NCBI GenBank assembly: GCA_903970295.1
Contig: CAJCHQ010000051.1
Span: forward strand, 1 to 5,113
DNA from: Bryobacterales bacterium
GTDB lineage: Bacteria > Cyanobacteriota > Vampirovibrionia > Obscuribacterales > Obscuribacteraceae
DNA length: 5,113 nt
Direction of reading: 5' to 3'
Positions 1-5,113 of this stretch are shown here, in pieces. Made by a program: the position numbers and the translations under genes. Numbering within the stretch: position 1 is the stretch's first letter; each line of letters opens with the position of its first letter. The notes under the pieces were generated by a model. It was given only the letters and a program-made list of their open reading frames with translations. It made no database searches and was not told where the DNA came from.

Positions 1-394
1 CGATTTTGAGACCAGCCTGCAGCGCTGTTTGATAAAGCAGGGAAGAAACCACACAGATGCCCCCACCCGGGGTGCTAGGACTTTCGCCGCCGATGTAGGA
101 TGGCGCCTCTAGATATCCACGCGCGGCAGTGCGTGGACCAACACTGCCGTTAAATGAAAACTGCTGGGACGGGCGAATGACCACACCATTCAGCTTTTCG
201 CCGCATTTTTTGATGTTGAATTTTTGCTGCGGCGTCAGGGCGCGAAGACCAATACTGCGCTCTGCCAGCGTGGTGGCAAATGGACGACCGCACCAGTAAA
301 GGGCGAAAAGAAAAAGGGGCAGCAAGCAGATCAAATAAGTCGATTTGGTGGTCATGATACCAATTGTATATGCCGACGGCACGAGTGATGTCAT
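1..394 (-). CDS. VanW-family protein, N-terminal part (runs off the left edge)
   Basis: The reverse strand is open from 394 to base 1, giving 131 codons with the C-terminus missing. After a short N-terminus comes a hydrophobic stretch at about residues 20-36 (YLICLLPLFLFALYWCG), likely a signal anchor or signal peptide. The VanW-domain signature follows: FSFNGSVGPRTAARGY at about 79-94, then APSYIGG and GGGICVVSSLLYQTAL at about 110-125. The family usually reads GGGICQ-SS-LY, so the Cys is kept and the Gln is replaced by Val. VanW proteins are envelope-associated and occur in some vancomycin-resistance clusters and next to peptidoglycan-binding domains; their reaction is not established, and resistance should not be inferred here. 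I chose the ATG at 392-394 because an in-frame TGA lies just upstream and an AAGG sits 6 bases before it. The in-frame ATG at 353-355 lacks a clear SD but would place the hydrophobic segment nearer the N-terminus. The gene lies 51 bases downstream of the kinase on the same strand, so co-transcription is plausible. Confidence 0.87.
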   Translation of the reverse strand, partial: MTSLVPSAYTIGIMTTKSTYLICLLPLFLFALYWCGRPFATTLAERSIGLRALTPQQKFNIKKCGEKLNGVVIRPSQQFSFNGSVGPRTAARGYLEAPSYIGGESPSTPGGGICVVSSLLYQTALQAGLKI

Positions 395-400
395 CGACAG

Positions 401-405
401 CCTTC
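401..405 (-). promoter_or_regulatory. Ribosome binding site that decides the VanW-gene start
   Basis: On the reverse strand GAAGG lies 6 bases before the ATG at 392-394. The later in-frame ATG at 353-355 has no comparable purine-rich site. This favours the upstream start, which adds 13 residues to the N-terminus. Confidence 0.45.
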
Positions 406-418
406 AGTTAAGTTGATA

Positions 419-428
419 GGCGATCGCC
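419..428. repeat. GGCGATCGCC palindrome containing the HIP1 core octamer
   Basis: This perfect 10-base palindrome lies in the short gap between the kinase stop and the VanW-family gene. Its centre, GCGATCGC, is the HIP1 octamer (highly iterated palindrome) that is over-represented in many cyanobacterial genomes. I found only this copy in the window, so it may be chance. No role as a terminator is apparent because no T-tract follows. Confidence 0.4.
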
Positions 429-445
429 AACACCTGACTTATTTT

Positions 446-2521
446 CTAATCCGCTCGAGTAGAGCTCTTCATCTGCACATCGCAATGAGGCAGATCCTTT
501 TTCAGGCGCTCTAAATTGCCTTTATGATTGGTGTAAATCGTCAGCCTCGATAATTCTGGCAAGTGCTTGAGCGGACGCAGCTGTTCTTCGCTGACATTAT
601 CGGCGGCTACGACAACTTCTTGAAGTTGAGGAATCTGGGTTAGCGATGCGATCAAAGCCAAATCTGAAATCGATATCTTTTTCAGTCTCTTATGTTCTGC
701 CAGGTAGCCGATTCCAGTTTCCGTGATCGGTCCGGTCACTCCCTGCAAGTCCAGCTCCTCGAGATTCTTAAACCAATACATCGCTTTCAAACCCCGGTCT
801 GAAATCTTGTCGCCTTCAACCCGCAGCGTTTTCAGGTTGAATTTCTCGCCCAGAATGCTCAATCCCTGGTCGGTCACTTTTGTGTAATTGAGCGATAAAA
901 CCTTGACCAGTGCGCTTTCGAGAACAAGACCTTTCATGCCCTGGTCGCCGACATCGGTATGGTCGAAAGTCAGCTCCTCGGGAAAGGAGCCGATGCGCAG
1001 ATACTGCAAATCCTGGTCGGAAACATTCGAGCCCGTGAAATCGATACTGGCGACATCATTTTTCAAAAATCGCAGTGGCTCATCGACAAATTTTCCGTTG
1101 CGCAAAACAAGCTCTCTTAGTTTGTGATATTCCGCGATTTCCTTCATTAACTGGGGAGTGATCATTTCACCCGATAAATCCAACCCTGTGGTCAGGCTGG
1201 CGATCTTCTGAGTGGCAGGCTTGACGTCTGAATCTGGCTTCAGCGAAGAGGTTGCCGCAGTCAGTTTGATTTCTTGTGCCGCGGCTGAATCCGTTTGAAT
1301 TGGCTCTGCTTGAACAAATCCTTGCGTTGGAAAAGTGGAAAACTCAGATTCGAGTTCATCCGCCGCATCTTTTGCAACTTTTATCGTGACCTCTGTCGAA
1401 GTCGGAGAGGGAACAGGAGCAACCGTGTTGGTGGCGGCTGGGTCCGGGCGATTGGCGAACGCTCGGCGTTCATTAATGCACAAATTGGTCATGATAATGA
1501 TAGCCGCGGCGGTGACGAGACACAGAATTGAAAGCGCAACTACATTTTTGCTCTCGGCTTTCGACTGGGGTTTAATCTGAGTCAGATCAGTGACCTGGGA
1601 AAACCGGATAGCCGTCAGGTCGTCAATCAATTCTTTGGCCGATTGGTAACGTAATTCTGGATCCTTAGCCAATAGTTTGGCCACGACTTGTTCCACGGCG
1701 AGGGGAAATTCCTTGCCCAGGGAGGCTTCTTTCAGACTTGTCGGATCTTCGTTTTGATGTTTGATGATCGTCATGATCGCCGAGTCGCCCACAAAAGGAG
1801 GCATCGCCGTCAATGCTTCGAACATAACGCAGCCCATTGAATAGAGATCCGAACGAGCATCGAGTGTCTTCCCTGCTCCTTGCTCAGGACTCATGTACAG
1901 CGGGGTGCCGAAGATTTCACCTGTTTGGGTCAGGGTCTGACCTTCGACGTCACCGAGAACTTTGGCAATACCGAAGTCGACTATTTTTACTTCGACCTGG
2001 TGTCTGGGAATGATGATGTTGCCTGGTTTGATGTCCCGGTGCAAAACTCCTTGCTGATGCGCATAGGACAGACCTTTGGCCACTTGAATGAAAATATCGA
2101 GAGCTAGATCGAGATCGAGTTGTCCGTTTACTCTGATCGTTTCAGCTAGAGTCGTGCCGTCAATATAATCGAAGATCATGTAGGGCTGACCTTCGTCGGC
2201 GACGCCATAGTCACGAATGGTGATCAGATTTGGATGCAGCAGACTTCTGGCAGCCCTCGCTTCTCGGTCGAAACGCTTTAATGCCTGATCGGAAAAACCT
2301 CGCGGATGGAGCATTTTAATCGCTACTAGTTTGTTCAGCATCACCTGTCTTGCTTTGTAGACCACGCCCATGCCGCCGCTGCCCAGCACGCAGAGAAATT
2401 CATATCTGCCTTTGAAGGCTGTTAGACCGGTCAAATTCAGGGGCGCGTCCAGGGTCGGCTTGCTCACCGACCTGGCAACATTAAAAACGGGCAGCCAGGG
2501 TGTGATGTCCTGTGTGCTCAT
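446..2521 (-). CDS. Membrane Ser/Thr protein kinase with C-terminal leucine-rich-repeat domain
   Basis: A complete 691-residue Hanks-type (PknB-like) kinase. Residues 1-37 are a leader. The kinase domain spans about 40-306: glycine loop GSGGMG (47-52), VAIK with ATP-binding Lys69, helix-C Glu87, catalytic loop HRDIKPGN (161-168, Asp163), DFG (182-184), GTPLYMSPE closing the activation segment (205-213), and Asp225 and Arg291 of the C-lobe. All catalytic residues are present, so it should be active, and it is an RD kinase, usually activated by activation-loop phosphorylation. A single membrane helix lies at about 327-347, followed by a Pro/Ala/Thr/Ser-rich linker (about 355-440) and about eight degenerate LRRs (about 446-670) of the form LxxLxLxxTxVTDxGLxxL. 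Predicted topology is kinase inside and LRRs outside, the layout of PASTA kinases with LRRs as the sensor; the ligand is unknown. The ATG at 2519-2521 follows a GAGGAA SD. The neighbour upstream is divergent; a VanW-family gene follows 51 bases downstream. Confidence 0.95.
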   Translation of the reverse strand: MSTQDITPWLPVFNVARSVSKPTLDAPLNLTGLTAFKGRYEFLCVLGSGGMGVVYKARQVMLNKLVAIKMLHPRGFSDQALKRFDREARAARSLLHPNLITIRDYGVADEGQPYMIFDYIDGTTLAETIRVNGQLDLDLALDIFIQVAKGLSYAHQQGVLHRDIKPGNIIIPRHQVEVKIVDFGIAKVLGDVEGQTLTQTGEIFGTPLYMSPEQGAGKTLDARSDLYSMGCVMFEALTAMPPFVGDSAIMTIIKHQNEDPTSLKEASLGKEFPLAVEQVVAKLLAKDPELRYQSAKELIDDLTAIRFSQVTDLTQIKPQSKAESKNVVALSILCLVTAAAIIIMTNLCINERRAFANRPDPAATNTVAPVPSPTSTEVTIKVAKDAADELESEFSTFPTQGFVQAEPIQTDSAAAQEIKLTAATSSLKPDSDVKPATQKIASLTTGLDLSGEMITPQLMKEIAEYHKLRELVLRNGKFVDEPLRFLKNDVASIDFTGSNVSDQDLQYLRIGSFPEELTFDHTDVGDQGMKGLVLESALVKVLSLNYTKVTDQGLSILGEKFNLKTLRVEGDKISDRGLKAMYWFKNLEELDLQGVTGPITETGIGYLAEHKRLKKISISDLALIASLTQIPQLQEVVVAADNVSEEQLRPLKHLPELSRLTIYTNHKGNLERLKKDLPHCDVQMKSSTRAD

Positions 2522-2749
2522 TCATTCCTCAGCCCGGCGCCGCCTATTTACCCGCCGAAGTGATGCCTTCGCGCCGCGTGAAACCAATATACTCAAGCAA
2601 GTCAACGGGAATGTGACATGGCTGACAAAGAATAAATTCGACGTTAAGTGCGGCATAGTTTGATCATTGCTGCTTCCAGTAGAAAAAAGGTCCCAACGAA
2701 CAACCCGCGAAACATTAACTATCCTGATGGTGCGGTTTAGGCTTGCGTC

Positions 2750-2780
2750 TTGCAGCTACCAAGCGAGCGGGCGATAAGAT
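2750..2780 (+). promoter_or_regulatory. Weak candidate promoter for the receiver genes
   Basis: TTGCAG at 2750-2755 and TAAGAT at 2775-2780 resemble -35 and -10 boxes, but the 19-base spacer is long. If used, the transcript would carry a leader of about 125 bases that includes both downstream hairpins. TATAAA at 2847-2852 is a closer -10 match but lacks any -35 box. Neither is compelling. Confidence 0.2.
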
Positions 2781-2839
2781 TAAGCGGAACTATCCGGGCT
2801 TTTATGAGACTATGTCCATATAGATCGGGCCATTCGCGG

Positions 2840-2859
2840 GCAAGCTTATAAAGCGTTGC
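2840..2859 (+). promoter_or_regulatory. Predicted leader hairpin 1 upstream of the receiver pair
   Basis: GCAAGCTT at 2840-2847 pairs with AAGC (2851-2854) and TTGC (2856-2859) around a 3-base loop, with one bulged G at 2855, giving an 8-pair stem. No T-tract follows, so it is not a standard terminator. The stem overlaps a TATAAA element, so at the DNA level it could instead be a protein-binding palindrome. It was found by eye and its folding energy was not computed. Confidence 0.35.
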
Positions 2860-2876
2860 GAAGGAATAGCCGTTAA

Positions 2877-2908
2877 TTCACCCTGTCTGGGTCCAATCAC
2901 GGGGTGAA
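2877..2908 (+). promoter_or_regulatory. Predicted hairpin sequestering the SD of the first receiver gene
   Basis: TTCACCCTGT at 2877-2886 can pair with ACGGGGTGAA at 2899-2908. This makes ten consecutive pairs, nine Watson-Crick and one G-U, around a 12-base loop. The right arm contains the SD GGGGTGA (2901-2907) of the receiver gene, and the stem ends 3 bases before the GTG start at 2912. When folded it would block ribosome access, as in RNA thermometers and translational riboswitches. The pairing is seen directly; a regulatory role is inferred. Confidence 0.45.
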
Positions 2909-2911
2909 GAA

Positions 2912-3334
2912 GTGCACGCGCTTATTCTGGCACTACATGAAGAAGATCAAAATGCGCGGCAGGTCACGCAGAGCTTGAAGCAGTCGGGCCATCGCGTGAT
3001 CGAGTCCAAAAATTTTGCTGATGCTATCAGCGCATTGAACATTCAGCAAGTTGACCTGATCATTTCGGACGTTCATTTAGAGAATGGTGGCAATGTCTTT
3101 GACTTCCTGCGCTGGGTGAAAAAGAATCCTTCAACAAAAGACACCCCGTTTGTTCTGTTCAGCTGTGAGCCGACACCAAAAGCAAAGTATTTCGAAGATG
3201 GCTTAAGGACGACGGCGCGCATGCTTGGAGCGGCAATGTACATAACGATGGAAATTTTTGATTCGATAGAGTTTCGCAAACAGATCGATTCGTTGTTGCC
3301 TGAAGGGGATAGAGCAGCGGAATTAGTCCACTAA
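2912..3334 (+). CDS. Single-domain CheY-like receiver with Lys-to-Met substitution (first of tandem pair)
   Basis: A 140-residue response-regulator receiver with no output domain. By eye it follows the CheY alternating fold: strand 1 (about 3-8) followed by the acidic pair Glu10/Glu11, strand 3 ending in ISDVHL with likely phosphoacceptor Asp53, strand 4 with switch Ser84 (FVLFSCEP), then GAAMY (107-110) before strand 5. The invariant Lys of the usual KP motif is replaced by Met113, and the Pro by Glu. Loss of this Lys normally weakens phosphorylation-driven switching, so this may be an atypical or pseudo-receiver. Phosphorylation is possible but not assured. The GTG start at 2912 is preceded by GGGGTGA at normal spacing, and an in-frame TAG at 2867 leaves no good earlier start. 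That SD lies inside a predicted hairpin. The gene is followed 9 bases later by a homologue, likely in one operon. Confidence 0.87.
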   Translation: MHALILALHEEDQNARQVTQSLKQSGHRVIESKNFADAISALNIQQVDLIISDVHLENGGNVFDFLRWVKKNPSTKDTPFVLFSCEPTPKAKYFEDGLRTTARMLGAAMYITMEIFDSIEFRKQIDSLLPEGDRAAELVH

Positions 3335-3343
3335 AGGAAAACG

Positions 3344-3853
3344 GTGAATGATATGACAGCAAAAATCTTGGTCACGATGGGACACGATGACGACAGAAAG
3401 GTGATAAGCGATTGCCTGGAACACGTCGGGCATGAAGTCACCCAGGTGGACACATTCCATAATGCAATGGAGATCCTCAGAAGTGCCGACTTCGACCTAA
3501 TTGTCTCGGATGTACATTTGCAGAACGGCGGCAGTGTTTTCGACTTCCTGCGCTGGGTTAAAGGTGATCCGCACATGGCTCCGGTGCCTTTTGTTTGTTT
3601 CAGCGCAGAACCTAAGGAATTGGGCAAATACCTTTCCGATGGTGTACGCACCGCAGCGCGCGCTCTTGGCGCCGCCAGGTATGTGAGCATGCCCGAGTTC
3701 GATGGTCCCGGCTTTTTGCATGAAATAGAGTGGTTGATACCACAAGAACAAATCGGAAGCTACTACATTGGCGCCGGCCATTTATCACACGATGGTGACG
3801 GTGATGGTGATGGAAAGCACGGGCAATCCGCTAAGCCGAAGTCGGTAACTTAA
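3344..3853 (+). CDS. Single-domain CheY-like receiver with Gly-Asp tail (second of tandem pair)
   Basis: A 169-residue homologue of the preceding protein. The most similar block is SDVHL-NGG-VFDFLRWVK, which is also close at DNA level. Receiver residues seen are the acidic pair Asp15/Asp16 in GHDDD, likely phosphoacceptor Asp56, switch Ser87 in FVCFSAEP, and GAARY (109-113). Met116 stands where the conserved Lys should be, though the following Pro is kept, unlike in its neighbour. The domain ends near residue 133. A tail of about 35 residues, absent from the first receiver, holds a DGDGDGDG run (150-157) and a polar basic end. No DNA-binding or enzymatic output domain is present, so it would act through protein contacts. 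The GTG at 3344 has AGGA 5 bases upstream; an in-frame ATG at 3353 is spaced less well. It probably arose by tandem duplication and is co-transcribed with the first copy. Confidence 0.87.
   Translation: MNDMTAKILVTMGHDDDRKVISDCLEHVGHEVTQVDTFHNAMEILRSADFDLIVSDVHLQNGGSVFDFLRWVKGDPHMAPVPFVCFSAEPKELGKYLSDGVRTAARALGAARYVSMPEFDGPGFLHEIEWLIPQEQIGSYYIGAGHLSHDGDGDGDGKHGQSAKPKSVT
3791..3814 (+). repeat. Four-copy GATGGT-type hexamer repeat encoding (Asp-Gly)4
   Basis: Four in-frame hexamers (GATGGT, GACGGT, GATGGT, GATGGA) encode residues 150-157 of the second receiver. The run resembles the DxDxDG start of EF-hand calcium loops, but the acidic residue expected at loop position 12 is missing (Gln in this register). 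It is more likely a flexible acidic tail. Being in-frame hexamers, copy-number changes would alter tail length without a frameshift. Confidence 0.7.
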
Positions 3854-3887
3854 GACTTACCTGGTGCCAGCGCAAAGTGGTGACTAT

Positions 3888-4097
3888 TTAAGCCTTTCTC
3901 AGTGGATAGGACCAGCTGCGCTTCGACTGACGTGCGCCTAGCTCGTCGATTTGCTCTTCAATGGAGCGCAAGGCAGCTTGAATGGTGCGAAGCTCTTTAG
4001 AATTGCCCCCAAGCTCTTGCTCGTCTTTAATTAGACGGAACAGTTCTGCCCTGCATTTTCGAAGTTCAGCAATCGTGTGCTTGTCAGTTGATGCCAA
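3888..4097 (-). CDS. Small helical or coiled-coil protein of unknown function
   Basis: I do not recognise this family. From the chosen TTG the product is 69 residues, charged and mostly helical, with heptad-like Leu/Ile spacing in AELRKCRAELFRLIKDE and again in LRTIQAALRSIEEQIDEL. This suggests a helical hairpin or dimerising coiled coil; the end (KRSWSYPLRKA) is basic. No signal peptide or membrane helix is seen. I chose the TTG at 4095-4097 because TAGGAA lies about 7 bases upstream. The frame is open to an ATG at 4206-4208, which would add 37 residues of non-helical, Val-rich sequence (106 in total), but that ATG has no visible SD. The choice is about 60:40. The gene sits 148 bases downstream of the second LRR gene on the same strand (37 bases if the ATG is used) and converges on the receiver pair with a 34-base gap. 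It could be co-transcribed with the LRR gene. Confidence 0.55.
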   Translation of the reverse strand: MASTDKHTIAELRKCRAELFRLIKDEQELGGNSKELRTIQAALRSIEEQIDELGARQSKRSWSYPLRKA

Positions 4098-4100
4098 TTG

Positions 4101-4110
4101 GAAATTCCTA
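4101..4110 (-). promoter_or_regulatory. Ribosome binding site supporting the TTG start of the small protein
   Basis: On the reverse strand TAGGAATTTC precedes the TTG at 4095-4097, with AGGAA about 7 bases from the start codon. No comparable site precedes the ATG at 4206-4208. This favours the 69-residue over the 106-residue form. Confidence 0.4.
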
Positions 4111-4245
4111 ACTTGGTAAACCTGGACCACGCCGCAAACTGGTAAGCTCACGACGGGACTTTGGGTGCCAAGTTCCCGCAGCAGGCAAATAAGAGATTGT
4201 TCAGGCATCAGGCACGCGCTCTAGGATGCGAAAGCACGGGACCGA

Positions 4246-5113
4246 TCAAGGAGTAAGACCGGTTGCGAAACTATCAAGTTCTGATTTTTCTGGTCTGGCT
4301 TTTGTGCCCGGAAATGGTTTGTTTTCGATATGGCAAAGTTTGGGAAAGACCAAATATAAAGTGTGTTGGGCTTCTAGAGTTAAGTCGCTGTAGAGCTTGA
4401 GCCCTTCCAGGTAAGGCATTTCTCTTAGGGGCAACAGGTCTTTAACGGTGACATCTCGACAGTAAATTTCGATTTGGTGAAGACCCAAGAGTTTAGAAAT
4501 TGGCTTAATCAAGCGTTTGTCCGAGATCACGATCTTGCTGAGATTTTTGCAGTACGCGAGAAACGAAATTCCTCTGTCGGTGACTTTGCCTTTCAAGTTT
4601 TTTATGTCCAATTCCGCCAGCTTATGAAAATAAGGAAGCCTGGCCAAGCCAACATCTGAGATATTGTCATCGGCCAAATTTAAAGTTCTGAGCTCCCACA
4701 TTTGCCCACCGAGGTTCTCCAAGCCTTTGTCCGTTATGTCTGTTTGACTGATGGAGAAATCTTTCAATTCCCTTTGATAACGGAGGTATTTCATACTGAG
4801 ATCCGAAACGTGTGTATGGGTGAGATTCAATTGTTCCACTAAGAAACAGAGTGTATCTACCTGGGCAAAATTTGCATCTTTGATATTCGAATATGAGAGA
4901 TTGATGTTCACGATGCCAGGGCTCAAGCTATTCAGCGACAGTTTGCTCACATCGGCGTGACTCAAATTAAGTTCTTTGATGTTTGGATAAGAGTGTATTT
5001 CGCTGAGCAAGGCCGGCGTCATGACGGCGCCCGAGAAGTCTAACCCCAAAACGCGTTTGTTAATGGCGGGCGATGATCTTGCAGATTGAGAATTGTCATC
5101 CGGGCTTGACGAA
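4246..5113 (-). CDS. C-terminal leucine-rich-repeat part of a probable second LRR kinase (runs off the right edge)
   Basis: The frame is open from the TGA at 4246-4248 to the right edge, giving 288 complete codons with no stop. The TTG at 5047-5049 is an internal codon, not a credible start: it lies inside the motif GLDFSG, which matches GLDLSG of the neighbouring kinase, and it has no SD. Upstream of it is a Ser/Pro/Asp-rich stretch resembling that kinase's linker. The rest is LRRs of the same LxLxxTxITDxGLxxL style (for example LNLTHTHVSDLSMKYL and ISQTDITDKGLENL), ending in a polar tail of about 25 residues. The match to the kinase LRR domain is collinear through every repeat, including the longer repeat with KGKVTDRGISFL (GPITETGIGYL in the kinase). 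By analogy the missing N-terminus should carry a kinase domain and a membrane helix, but this is not seen; a secreted or anchored LRR protein without a kinase is possible. Parts of the gene look more AT-rich than the first kinase gene. Confidence 0.8.
   Translation of the reverse strand, partial: SSSPDDNSQSARSSPAINKRVLGLDFSGAVMTPALLSEIHSYPNIKELNLSHADVSKLSLNSLSPGIVNINLSYSNIKDANFAQVDTLCFLVEQLNLTHTHVSDLSMKYLRYQRELKDFSISQTDITDKGLENLGGQMWELRTLNLADDNISDVGLARLPYFHKLAELDIKNLKGKVTDRGISFLAYCKNLSKIVISDKRLIKPISKLLGLHQIEIYCRDVTVKDLLPLREMPYLEGLKLYSDLTLEAQHTLYLVFPKLCHIENKPFPGTKARPEKSELDSFATGLTP

Larger units (their letters stand above)
2522..2911. other. Divergent intergenic region between the kinase and receiver genes
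   Basis: This 390-base stretch has no credible gene of its own. It should hold the promoters of the leftward kinase gene and the rightward receiver pair. The kinase side starts with GC-rich sequence, including a 5-base-pair CGAAG/CTTCG stem at 2556-2571 that would lie in the kinase leader. The receiver side ends with two predicted hairpins (2840-2859 and 2877-2908). No strong sigma-70 promoter is evident on either strand; only weak candidates are seen. Confidence 0.7.

Noticed and set aside
1..394. Vancomycin-resistance determinant, from the VanW-like signature
   Set aside because: VanW-family proteins are widespread outside resistance clusters, and none of the vanHAX or vanRS-type genes is present in the window.
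2586..2605. TTGACT and TATATT on the reverse strand upstream of the kinase, looking like a sigma-70 promoter
   Set aside because: They are only 8 bases apart, far from the 16-18 needed. Using TATATT as a -10 leaves no recognisable -35 at the right distance.
2370..2663. A 97-codon plus-strand frame crossing the kinase start region
   Set aside because: It lies mostly antisense to the conserved kinase N-lobe coding sequence and the product shows no recognisable domain. It is a shadow of the kinase gene.
2782..2803. AAGC/GCTT stem followed by TTTT, resembling a terminator
   Set aside because: It has only about six pairs with a two-base bulge and a short T run, and no gene on the plus strand ends upstream that would need it.
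3331..3690. A 119-codon reverse-strand frame over the second receiver, with a partner of similar sequence at 3073-3279 over the first
   Set aside because: The similarity of the two reverse frames simply mirrors the receiver duplication. The sense frames carry clear receiver motifs, so these are shadows.
3791..3826. EF-hand calcium-binding loop in the tail of the second receiver
   Set aside because: The DxDxDG start is present, but the required acidic residue at loop position 12 is Gln or Ala depending on register, and no flanking helices are evident.
3849..3892. Possible bidirectional terminator between the convergent receiver and small-protein genes
   Set aside because: Only a 5-base CTTAA/TTAAG inverted repeat with a long loop and a short CTGG-TG-CCAG palindrome were found, with no T-tracts.

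Overview
The window looks like bacterial chromosome of roughly 50% GC, with tightly spaced genes, Shine-Dalgarno (SD) sites and frequent non-ATG starts. A membrane Ser/Thr kinase with a leucine-rich-repeat (LRR) ectodomain, CheY-like receivers and a VanW-family protein together suggest a bacterium rich in signalling genes. The kinase N-lobe style resembles, from memory, kinases of the non-photosynthetic cyanobacterial sister lineage (Melainabacteria/Obscuribacterales). Planctomycetes are an alternative, and the assignment is tentative.

Layout. Positions 1-394 (minus) hold the N-terminal part of a VanW-family protein that runs off the left edge. Positions 446-2521 (minus) hold a complete 691-residue protein: kinase domain, one membrane helix, a low-complexity linker and C-terminal LRRs. 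Positions 2522-2911 are a 390-base divergent intergenic region. Its right end carries two predicted hairpins, and the second one contains the SD of the next gene. Positions 2912-3334 and 3344-3853 (plus) hold two homologous single-domain receivers in tandem, 9 bases apart. Both keep the acidic pair and the phosphoacceptor Asp, and both have Met where receivers normally have the conserved Lys. A small helical or coiled-coil protein of unknown function follows at 3888-4097 (minus; the frame is open to an ATG at 4208). Positions 4246-5113 (minus) hold the C-terminal LRR part of a second protein that is collinear, repeat by repeat, with the LRR domain of the first kinase. Its reading frame is open to the window edge, so it is probably the tail of a second LRR kinase.

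How the genes may work together. Two LRR-ectodomain proteins, at least one of them a kinase, flank a pair of atypical receivers and a small coiled-coil protein. This suggests a local signalling cluster in which an envelope signal sensed by LRRs is passed on by Ser/Thr phosphorylation, with the receivers as partners or parallel outputs. That link is inferred from gene order only. No histidine kinase, DNA-binding output domain, RNA gene, CRISPR array or mobile element is visible. No convincing intrinsic terminator was found.
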